Origin: a candidate division KSB1 bacterium
GTDB taxonomy: Bacteria; Zhuqueibacterota; JdFR-76; DREG01
Length of the DNA: 13,935 bases
Direction of reading: 5' to 3'
Assembly (NCBI GenBank): GCA_022566355.1
Contig: JADFJB010000118.1
Coordinates: 1-13,935, forward strand
Below, in pieces: positions 6,656 through 12,765 of the stretch (position 1 is its first letter; every line of letters starts with the position of its first letter). Under the pieces are notes generated by a model. It worked only from the letters and a program-made list of their open reading frames with translations. It was not told the DNA's origin and ran no database searches. The translations under genes and the position numbers were made by a program.

Positions 6656-8452
6656 TTAATCGTTTGTTATGGTTAAAGTAGTTTGATTTTTCTTGAAGAA
6701 TTGTTTCAAGCTTTTAAATAATGACTTTGCAATTTTATTTTGGAATTTTTGGGTGCCCAACAGATATTCTTGTTTTGGTAAAACCATGAATGCAGCCTCA
6801 ACCAATACCGCCGGCATACCGGTTGGTTTGCATAGCACTAAATTGGCAAAACGAACTCCCTGGCTCGGCAATTTAATGTCCTTAATTAAATTATTTTGAA
6901 TCATTCTGGCCAGTGGATAGCTTTGCTGATGATAATAATAGGTAACGGTTCCGCGTTTACGATACGGGTCAAATCCATCCGGTAAAGAATTATTGTGAAT
7001 ACTTATGACCACATCCGGCTGAACAAAATTAATCAATTTCAAGCGTCCGGGAACAGTCATTCCTTGTTCTTCGGAACGAGTTAATAGTACGGTCGCTCCG
7101 CCCTCCTCTAATAATTTTTTAAGAATTTCTGTTATTTTCCAGTTAACTTCTCGTTCTTCCAATCTTGACGGACCAATCGCACCTTCATCAGGAAGATGTC
7201 CTGCATCCAGCATAATCAACTTTCCCATTAAAGGCGCTTCAACAGACTCAGATTTCGGTGGATGTTTTAGTTCTAACAATAAATGGTTGTCCTGGTAATA
7301 AGCAAAATATCCCCATTGCTGCTTTAAATTCAATTGAAAATTTAGTACAAGCTTATCATCAGTTTTATTTTCCCAGGTTATTCTGTCAACTAGAATGGTG
7401 GAATTGGTTAATACAATATTTTGTCCAGCTTGAACATTCCAAATGATTAATTTTATTGTTTTTTGATCTCTACTCTGCACAACCAGGAATGGCATTTTAT
7501 TAGATAAAGGAATTCTTATTCTCGATAGTCCTTCTAATTCTTCAAAGTGAATCTTATCGATTTCTTGAACATGTAGTTGAATATCGCTTTCCAACCACTT
7601 AAAATTTCTCTCGTTTATCCATCCAAAAGTTTTACCAAAAGCCACTCGCCAATATTTTCCTTTCCTGCCCGTAACTCGAAATTGTATCCCAACCGGAAGG
7701 AACAAATCATGTTGGTTTCTACCAGTTGTTTTTACAGTTGTCATCTCATTGGTAAGCTCTATTAATTGTGCCATCGGTTCGGTAATAATCGAAATATTAC
7801 CAAATGAATGGATGATCACATTTCCCTGGGAATTTTCAATTCTGAGTTTTATTAATCGATCCTTTATTGGATTCATTTTGTCAATTTCAAATGTACCAAC
7901 CAGACCACCATTAGCAGCACTTGTTTTGATATTATCCACCAACAGCAGATTCCCGGAATAAAAATCAGGATGAACTTTACCAGCAGTGAGGGGAAACCAA
8001 TCATTTGTGTTATCAATCTTAAAGGACACCTTACTTCCCGGTGTTGCCCGGACAGATACTTTTAACTCATCATCGGATGTGAGAATTAAAGGATGTTTTG
8101 GTTCAATAGAATCATAATCTATCATAAAGGTGTCATCTGGTATTTCGGGTGTATGGTCAACATAAATGGGAACCTCATATTTCGCAGTATCACCATCTGC
8201 AGTTGCTATACAATGAAAAACGAAATCGCCTTTTTGAACCGGCAGATAGACCATAAACGCGCCATTTTTATATAGAGAGACCTTCTTTCCATTGATAGTA
8301 AATCTTGAATGAGGGGGTTGAACATTTCCGTAGATGAAATGATGACCATTTTCCTTTAGGCATTGACCTGCAACCGGATAAACCACATCAATTTTTGGAT
8401 TTCCATTCGATGGCAGCAAAACCATGAGGAATGCCGACAAGAAATTGAGCAA
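6656..8452 (-). CDS. N-acetylmuramoyl-L-alanine amidase (Amidase_3) with SH3-like region
   Basis: This exported zinc enzyme would cleave the lactyl-amide bond between MurNAc and the stem peptide. Of 598 residues, 1-16 form a short signal-like hydrophobic stretch. Residues about 20-100 resemble an Ig-like beta domain (VVYPVAGQ...FTINGKKV...GAFMVYLPV), and about 225-288 an SH3b-like fold ending GWINERNFKWL. A beta-rich AMIN-like region follows (about 290-398), then Amidase_3 from about 409. Zinc and catalytic residues are visible: His419 in DAGH, Glu433 in GPSRLEEREV, His486 in SIHNNS, and Glu552 in VEAAFM. The start is TTG 8450-8452, backed by AAGGAG nine bases upstream. It is the first gene of the amidase-ddl-phosphatase operon. 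An inserted region around 490-503 is usual in the family. Confidence 0.93.
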   Translation of the reverse strand: MLNFLSAFLMVLLPSNGNPKIDVVYPVAGQCLKENGHHFIYGNVQPPHSRFTINGKKVSLYKNGAFMVYLPVQKGDFVFHCIATADGDTAKYEVPIYVDHTPEIPDDTFMIDYDSIEPKHPLILTSDDELKVSVRATPGSKVSFKIDNTNDWFPLTAGKVHPDFYSGNLLLVDNIKTSAANGGLVGTFEIDKMNPIKDRLIKLRIENSQGNVIIHSFGNISIITEPMAQLIELTNEMTTVKTTGRNQHDLFLPVGIQFRVTGRKGKYWRVAFGKTFGWINERNFKWLESDIQLHVQEIDKIHFEELEGLSRIRIPLSNKMPFLVVQSRDQKTIKLIIWNVQAGQNIVLTNSTILVDRITWENKTDDKLVLNFQLNLKQQWGYFAYYQDNHLLLELKHPPKSESVEAPLMGKLIMLDAGHLPDEGAIGPSRLEEREVNWKITEILKKLLEEGGATVLLTRSEEQGMTVPGRLKLINFVQPDVVISIHNNSLPDGFDPYRKRGTVTYYYHQQSYPLARMIQNNLIKDIKLPSQGVRFANLVLCKPTGMPAVLVEAAFMVLPKQEYLLGTQKFQNKIAKSLFKSLKQFFKKNQTTLTITND

Positions 8453-8461
8453 GATTTTAAA

Positions 8462-8467
8462 CTCCTT
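8462..8467 (-). promoter_or_regulatory. Ribosome binding site supporting a TTG start of the amidase
   Basis: AAGGAG on the minus strand lies nine bases before TTG 8450-8452, and no ATG is in frame with similar spacing. The next in-frame ATG would cut into the signal sequence. Confidence 0.6.
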
Positions 8468-8476
8468 TTTGACTAA

Positions 8477-8482
8477 ATTATA
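8477..8482 (-). promoter_or_regulatory. Probable -10 element of the amidase operon
   Basis: A consensus TATAAT reads on the minus strand just upstream of the amidase ribosome binding site. This implies a very short leader of about 18 bases. No clear -35 hexamer is at the ideal distance. Confidence 0.4.
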
Positions 8483-8661
8483 CGCATAAAATCGGCATAA
8501 GAATCCATAAAGATTAACAAGAACTTGCTTAATTCATTCATGGCTAAAATAAGCCTCTAAAAGTAAAAAGTCATGATAAATTTTTACAAAATAAATCTAT
8601 TTCAATCAATAATAATGGATACTTTGACATAATTCCTTGTATTGATCGCAATCCAATTCGT

Positions 8662-8671
8662 GAGACGTCTC
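8662..8671. promoter_or_regulatory. Perfect 10-bp palindrome in the divergent intergenic region
   Basis: GAGACGTCTC is a complete dyad between the divergent amidase and kinase genes, upstream of the kinase promoter candidate. It could be a repressor or activator site. A single short palindrome can occur by chance. Confidence 0.25.
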
Positions 8672-8683
8672 TTTAGACCAAAC

Positions 8684-8711
8684 TTGCTTTTGATATTATT
8701 TTTGCTAAAAT
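8684..8711 (+). promoter_or_regulatory. Possible promoter of the deoxynucleoside kinase gene
   Basis: TTGCTT (8684-8689) and TAAAAT (8706-8711) are separated by 16 bases and end 22 bases before the GTG start. This is a sigma70-like match by eye. The rest of the gap 8453-8733 is AT-rich without a visible gene. Confidence 0.35.
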
Positions 8712-8733
8712 TAAAAAAAACAAAAGAACTCTT

Positions 8734-9390
8734 GTGCCATCAAGCGAAAAAAAATTCATATCTATTGTTGGGAATATTGGAGTAGGTAAAACCACCTTTG
8801 CTGAATTTCTGGCCGAACAATTTGGTTGGAAAGTATACTACGAAAGCGTTATCAATAACCCTTACCTGCCAAAATATTATGATGATATGAAAAGATGGAG
8901 TTTCCATCTTCAAATTTATTTTTTTGCAAAGCGCTTCAAAGACCAATTAGAGATCAACAAAAGTTCACAATCAGGCATTACCGATAGGTCTATTTTAGAG
9001 GACCCAAAAGTATTCGCTCGTATGTTGAATCAACAGGGACACCTAAGCGACCTGGATTTCAAAACCTATCTTGAATTATTTGAAACTTTCCAACCCTTTT
9101 TGCAAAAACCAAATCTCTATATTTACCTAAGAGCATCTACCTGGACACTCATCTCTCGAATAAGAAATCGTGGCAGAGAATTCGAAATGGGAATCACCTC
9201 AGAATTTTTACACCGATTAAATACTACTTATGAAGAATGGATTCGAGAACTCACCACAACTGACAATTTAATTATCATCGACACCGATAAATTTAATATT
9301 GAAAAAGATGACGAAAAACGAATTCATTTTCTTAAAATTATCCAGAATCGGTTGAATCAACCGGTTATCGGTTCCCCAATAATCGAATGA
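8734..9390 (+). CDS. Deoxynucleoside kinase (dGK/dAK family)
   Basis: This cytoplasmic enzyme should phosphorylate deoxynucleosides (salvage of dA, dG or dC to monophosphates). The 218-residue protein has the P-loop GNIGVGKTT (13-21), the base/sugar-site Glu37 in YESV, the ERS/DRS-type signature DRSILED (84-90), YLRAS (131-135), and the arginine-rich LID RIRNRGREFE (142-151). Length and motifs match bacterial deoxyadenosine/deoxyguanosine kinases; the preferred base cannot be set by eye. The start is GTG 8734-8736. An in-frame stop lies about 60 bases upstream with no ATG between, and Shine-Dalgarno pairing is weak. It is the only intact plus-strand gene and is divergent from the amidase operon. 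Confidence 0.92.
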   Translation: MPSSEKKFISIVGNIGVGKTTFAEFLAEQFGWKVYYESVINNPYLPKYYDDMKRWSFHLQIYFFAKRFKDQLEINKSSQSGITDRSILEDPKVFARMLNQQGHLSDLDFKTYLELFETFQPFLQKPNLYIYLRASTWTLISRIRNRGREFEMGITSEFLHRLNTTYEEWIRELTTTDNLIIIDTDKFNIEKDDEKRIHFLKIIQNRLNQPVIGSPIIE

Positions 9391-9402
9391 TAGATAATCC
9401 TC

Positions 9403-9614
9403 GAAAGTTTCGCATTGATGTACAGCTCTCTTCCGGTACTCAACTCTATGAACGCAATGCCAACTTCTGCACCGGATTCATCGATTAATTTTGTTAATAC
9501 AGTAGTCAAGTTTTCGAATTTGTTCATGGGGTTGTCGCTCTTTTTGTCACAAGCATACAACATAAAGAAAAGTAAATTCATAAAAATAATGACCTGTACT
9601 ATAATTTTCTTCAA
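9403..9614 (-). pseudogene. 5' remnant of a class A beta-lactamase-like lipoprotein gene
   Basis: From TTG 9612-9614 (or ATG 9579-9581) the frame encodes a lipoprotein signal with lipobox LYAC, then LTTVLTKLIDESGAEVGIAF and IELSTGRELYINA. This matches the N-terminal beta strands of class A beta-lactamases, where a segment like 'vGvai.dl.tG..l.iNa...fpm.S..K' leads to the catalytic Ser. Just after INA the frame becomes unrelated (LSRIIYH...). In the adjacent frame ETF follows, as in the family's '.ETFPM.S', which suggests a small frameshift and then a breakpoint. The active-site SxxK and the rest of the enzyme are missing, and the sequence runs directly into the end of the kinase gene. The open frame continues to a stop at 9357, antisense to the kinase. 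It is non-functional as an enzyme; a small lipoprotein may still be made. Confidence 0.65.
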
Positions 9615-9637
9615 TGTAAATCTCTATTTCATTTTAA

Positions 9638-10171
9638 TTAAGCGGATATTTTTCTCAATTTTTCGATAGCTTTTGTATGACAAGAAAATGCCAATTCCGG
9701 CAATTCATCATGCAGTTGGAAATAGCCCACCTCCATCGCGTCATCACCTGCTTTAAGCTTTCCCCCTTTAATTTTAGCATAATATAAAATTACGACAACG
9801 TGATAGCGCGAATCGTCAAAGGCATTAAAGACCTCAAATACATTACCTATTTCAATATCCAAATTGGTTTCTTCTTTGATTTCCCGGAGGAGGGCATGTT
9901 GAATGGATTCCGAATATTCTACAAAACCTGCGGGTAAGGACCAATAACCAGCTCGAGGTTTATATTTTCGCTTGACCAATAAAATCTCCTCATTTTGAAG
10001 TAATATTGCTCCGACAGCCGGAATAGGATTTTGATAAAATATAAACGAACATGATCCACAATGGAGGCGACTTACGCCATCAATTAAATCTGATTTTAGA
10101 GTAAAACCACATTTGGGACAGTATGTATAACCATGAGGATTTACTGCATTTTCTATTGAGCTCATATTCAA
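9638..10171 (-). CDS. NUDIX hydrolase with N-terminal zinc ribbon
   Basis: The 177-residue protein has a zinc ribbon with Cys18, Cys21, Cys38 and Cys41 (YCPKCG, HCGSC), then a NUDIX domain. Its NUDIX box spans 82-104 (G...E.......REIKEETNL), with Asn in place of the usual last Gly; the metal-binding REIKEE core is intact. The layout resembles NUDIX proteins related to NadC-type/NADH pyrophosphatases and ADP-ribose hydrolases, so a nucleoside-diphosphate-linked substrate is likely but not identified. The start TTG 10169-10171 is preferred to ATG 10163-10165 because GAGGA (10179-10183) is seven bases upstream of it. It begins three bases after the lipid kinase stop and is the last gene of that operon. 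Confidence 0.9.
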   Translation of the reverse strand: MNMSSIENAVNPHGYTYCPKCGFTLKSDLIDGVSRLHCGSCSFIFYQNPIPAVGAILLQNEEILLVKRKYKPRAGYWSLPAGFVEYSESIQHALLREIKEETNLDIEIGNVFEVFNAFDDSRYHVVVILYYAKIKGGKLKAGDDAMEVGYFQLHDELPELAFSCHTKAIEKLRKISA

Positions 10172-10174
10172 TAT

Positions 10175-11089
10175 CTATTCCTCTTCACTTATATGTAGCT
10201 TTGCTCCAAGTATTTCAATGGCAGAAGGAAATATTTGGACTTGAACCGGTAATTCGCCAAATGCGTCACCATCTGCCTGGTATGGAACTCGTCCGGCAGA
10301 ATAAATCAACAGATTTTTTGCCTGAAACAAATTCGTATCCGGTGAATCCAGTTTTTTATGAGATATTACTTTTAGTATAAAACGAATAAAGCTAAACAAG
10401 CCATCACCCGTGTACATAAAAACATCAAAAATGCCATCATCACAATGGGCATTTGGTGTTAAAGTATATTTACCGCCGTACAATTTTGTATTACTCACAA
10501 CGACAAATAAAGCATCTTCATCTAATCGCTTACCATCAACAACAAGTTGTATTCGGTGCGACTTATATTTATAGAGTTTTTTAAGCCCACCAATGGCATA
10601 AGCATATTTACCAGTAAATCTTTTTAATTGTAAATTTGTATGTTCAATAGCCAATGCATCAAATCCGCAGCCAAGCATAAGCCCAAAGTATCGACCATTG
10701 GCAATACCCACATCTATTGTCACGGAGGTGCCATTCATCATTACATCAGCGGATTTAAGAGGATTCAGTGGAATATTTAGCTCTCGGGCTAACCCATTAC
10801 TCGTTCCCAATGGCAAAATCCCCATTTGAATGGGATTTGGCATCAAACCATTGATTACTTCATTCACGGTTCCATCGCCTCCTCCTGCCACTACAATGTC
10901 AAATTCTCCGGAGTCTACAGCTTGCCTGGCTACCTCAATTGCATCACCACCTCCCACTGTTTTATACAAATCAACTTCATAGCCGCTTTTCTCGAATTTG
11001 GAGATAATGGAAGTCAATAAAAGACTAACCTTCAATCGTTGCGAATTCGGATTGACAATTAATTTTATTCGTTTGTAATTAGATTCCAA
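10175..11089 (-). CDS. Diacylglycerol kinase family lipid kinase (YegS/DagK type)
   Basis: The 304-residue protein belongs to the DAGK catalytic family, which uses ATP to phosphorylate diacylglycerol or similar lipids at the inner membrane. Seen motifs are KLIVNPNSQ (9-17), the nucleotide-binding GGGDGTVNEV (69-78), and LPLGTSNGLARELNIP (92-107). The C-terminal beta-sandwich follows (G.FDVF.., QADGD near 272). The TTG start (11087-11089) is backed by GAGAAGG (11097-11103) seven bases upstream. It lies 26 bases after the SpoIIM-like gene and three bases before the NUDIX gene. A BmrU-like or ceramide-kinase-like substrate is possible; the sequence does not separate these. Confidence 0.92.
   Translation of the reverse strand: MESNYKRIKLIVNPNSQRLKVSLLLTSIISKFEKSGYEVDLYKTVGGGDAIEVARQAVDSGEFDIVVAGGGDGTVNEVINGLMPNPIQMGILPLGTSNGLARELNIPLNPLKSADVMMNGTSVTIDVGIANGRYFGLMLGCGFDALAIEHTNLQLKRFTGKYAYAIGGLKKLYKYKSHRIQLVVDGKRLDEDALFVVVSNTKLYGGKYTLTPNAHCDDGIFDVFMYTGDGLFSFIRFILKVISHKKLDSPDTNLFQAKNLLIYSAGRVPYQADGDAFGELPVQVQIFPSAIEILGAKLHISEEE
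10179..10183 (-). promoter_or_regulatory. Ribosome binding site supporting the TTG start of the NUDIX gene
   Basis: GAGGA lies inside the last codons of the lipid kinase gene (a run of Glu codons), seven bases before TTG 10169-10171. Terminating ribosomes could hand over directly. Confidence 0.5.
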
Positions 11090-11096
11090 TGTGTTG

Positions 11097-11103
11097 CCTT
11101 CTC
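11097..11103 (-). promoter_or_regulatory. Ribosome binding site supporting the TTG start of the lipid kinase
   Basis: GAGAAGG with a seven-base spacer to TTG 11087-11089. No in-frame ATG occurs nearby. Confidence 0.55.
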
Positions 11104-11115
11104 AAATACCATTTG

Positions 11116-11712
11116 CTAGTCTTGTGAGTTTTCACTTTCTGCCTTATTGTTAATGAAACGGATCATCCCGGACTCAATTAATGCTGATATCGCTAATAAT
11201 GGTAAAACAATCAAATAAAATACCGAAAGACGGTCTAGGAAAATTTGTTGCATTGTATTAAATTGCTTTGTGAAAATAAGATGAATCCCGACTTCCATAC
11301 CCAGTGAAAAGCTGATCCAAACTGCAGGGAGTTCAAATAAAGCAATCGGGTTTAGAAAAAGATATAAAATACTCTCTTCTTGCATAGTTTGCCTGACAAC
11401 AATACCAACATTTAGTCCGGTCCAGATTACAAGCACATAAGGCAAGATAACTAAAAAGCCGGAAACATAACCAAAAAATAAGTTGATTGAATTAAAAACA
11501 AAAATAAAAACGAAGATGAATAACATTCCATTAAATTTTTGAACAACATATTCGATTTTATGATAGATCCAATTCGGGTAAGCAATAAGCCATCCAATAT
11601 TTTTTTCTAGCACTATATCGGTTAAAAGAATACCCAGAAAGAACAATACCGCACTTAATGCAATTAAGTGGCCATTCAACATAGTTAGAGAATGAATAAA
11701 ATCTTCCAGCAT
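11116..11712 (-). CDS. SpoIIM-like (DUF95) integral membrane protein
   Basis: The 198-residue protein has about five hydrophobic segments (14-32, 61-81, 84-106, 118-147, 162-185). The segment NPIALFELPAVWISFSLGMEVG (split here as NPIALFELPAVW, then ISFSLGMEVG; 121-142) fits the conserved 'hg.fElpAi.ia...Gl.lG' motif of the SpoIIM/DUF95 family, and the last segment contains the family-like 'iA.liE' (AISALIES). In spore formers SpoIIM works with SpoIID/SpoIIP in engulfment, but many non-sporulating bacteria carry homologs of unknown role; nothing here indicates sporulation. ATG 11710-11712 has only a weak purine-rich site upstream. It is the first gene of the operon with the lipid kinase and NUDIX hydrolase. 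Confidence 0.75.
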   Translation of the reverse strand: MLEDFIHSLTMLNGHLIALSAVLFFLGILLTDIVLEKNIGWLIAYPNWIYHKIEYVVQKFNGMLFIFVFIFVFNSINLFFGYVSGFLVILPYVLVIWTGLNVGIVVRQTMQEESILYLFLNPIALFELPAVWISFSLGMEVGIHLIFTKQFNTMQQIFLDRLSVFYLIVLPLLAISALIESGMIRFINNKAESENSQD

Positions 11713-11767
11713 AATTCTTTTCAGGATCTTGTTTATTCAGCAGCTAATAAATTCAGAACACAAAATT

Positions 11768-11797
11768 ATTATAATAGAAAAATTTCTATGCAAACAA
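11768..11797 (-). promoter_or_regulatory. Probable promoter of the SpoIIM-lipid kinase-NUDIX operon, with a dyad in the spacer
   Basis: On the minus strand, TTGTTT (11792-11797) and a consensus TATAAT (11768-11773) are 18 bases apart. The spacer contains a perfect inverted repeat ATAGAAA-AA-TTTCTAT (11774-11789), a plausible operator position. The leader would be about 50 bases. The remaining gap up to 11874 is AT-rich with no visible gene. Confidence 0.4.
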
Positions 11798-11874
11798 AAT
11801 GATGATAATTTAATCGAAATTTAAATAAAAAAATTGAAAGGAATAAAACTCAAAGAGTAAGATTTTGAAGCTTA

Positions 11875-12642
11875 TTAAGAAGCAGCTTTATTCTTTCGAT
11901 ACCGGGGTTGGTCCCAAAACTGGAACCTTTTTTTTATTGGCTGGACCGGATATTGCGGATATTCTTTTTCCAATATACTTAATGGGTTAGTAGCAGTTGT
12001 TAGAAGTTCCAATGCATCACGAAGGACTTCACGTTGCAATTCTGCAAAATTTGGTGGACCTACAATATGACCCGGGAGGAAGCCCACCGGATAAACTATT
12101 CGAGAAACATGATAAAGCCTACTTAGTCTTGGATATTGGGAAATTGTCACAGATGGAATCCCACGATCTTCAATTGCTTTTTGAATAATTGCAGAATTTC
12201 TATGACCCAACACTCCTGCGCCAAGAACAATTGCAGCATCTGCTTCTTCAGCTTCAACCAGTTCCGCGATCTTCAATGCAAGATCACCCTTAACATTCTT
12301 CGTTATTATTTGTGCAGAATCCACACAGATATGATTAGGTGTCGGAGAAAGTATAAATCCGGATTCTGCCAATTCTCTAATCCGTTCAATTGGAAAAGCA
12401 CAATTTATATCTTTCTGAATGGCTTCAAGTACCGGATATTTATGCAGTAAATGCAAATCATTCGCTTTGGCATCGTAGGGAATTAAATAGTAAGCATACT
12501 GGAGTTGGTTTACCGGGATGAGCCTGGGAGCGATAGGTGAAGTTGAAATAATGACGACTGCTTTTCTATTCAAATCACCTACAAACCGGCTAAAGGGTAT
12601 TCCACGAACGGGTTTTGTAGCTGTTTCAGTATTAATATGCAT
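11875..12642 (-). CDS. GrdB/PrdB-related protein lacking the redox-active Sec/Cys motif
   Basis: The 255-residue protein resembles the glycine/sarcosine/betaine/D-proline reductase selenoprotein B family. Matching segments are a 'D.N..FPI.R..ELAE.G' stretch (DINCAFPIERIRELAESGFI, 78-97), DAAIVLGAGVLG (135-146) followed by RGIPSVTIS (160-168), and PVGFLPGHIVGPPN (185-198) before a helix like those that close the family. In true GrdB/PrdB the segment after 'DA.I' holds U/C-x-x-C-x-x-C. By-eye alignment places Gly143, Gly146 and Asn149 there, so this is unlikely to be a reductase of the classical kind. It is much shorter than GrdB (about 435 residues) and ends in a basic tail. ATG 12640-12642 has a weak ribosome site. 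The next gene upstream is a DapA-like lyase. Confidence 0.7.
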   Translation of the reverse strand: MHINTETATKPVRGIPFSRFVGDLNRKAVVIISTSPIAPRLIPVNQLQYAYYLIPYDAKANDLHLLHKYPVLEAIQKDINCAFPIERIRELAESGFILSPTPNHICVDSAQIITKNVKGDLALKIAELVEAEEADAAIVLGAGVLGHRNSAIIQKAIEDRGIPSVTISQYPRLSRLYHVSRIVYPVGFLPGHIVGPPNFAELQREVLRDALELLTTATNPLSILEKEYPQYPVQPIKKRFQFWDQPRYRKNKAAS

Positions 12643-12702
12643 TTAAAATAAATCCCAATAGGGGTATTTAATAAATTTGGAGTATACGATAAATGTTAAA
12701 AT

Positions 12703-12731
12703 ATATTAACAATTATTATATCAATTTTCAA
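12703..12731 (-). promoter_or_regulatory. Possible promoter of the GrdB-like gene overlapping a dyad
   Basis: On the minus strand TTGAAA (12726-12731) and TAATAT (12703-12708) are 17 bases apart. The inverted repeat TGTTAA (12694-12699) / TTAACA (12706-12711) overlaps the -10, a typical repressor position. This suggests the gene can be transcribed separately from the DapA-like gene. Confidence 0.35.
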
Positions 12732-12765
12732 CAAAAAATAATGAAGAATGAATTCAAAACTTAGT

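Noticed and set aside
9349-9363. Perfect palindrome CGGTTGA-A-TCAACCG near the kinase 3' end
   Set aside because: It lies within coding sequence, is not followed by a T-run, and could be chance; not strong enough to call a terminator.
11116-11712. SpoIIM homolog as evidence of sporulation
   Set aside because: The family is widespread in non-sporulating bacteria and no other sporulation gene is in the window.
12136-12450. Plus-strand 104-residue Cys-rich open frame
   Set aside because: Entirely antisense to the GrdB-like gene; the Cys content is a by-product of the opposite strand.
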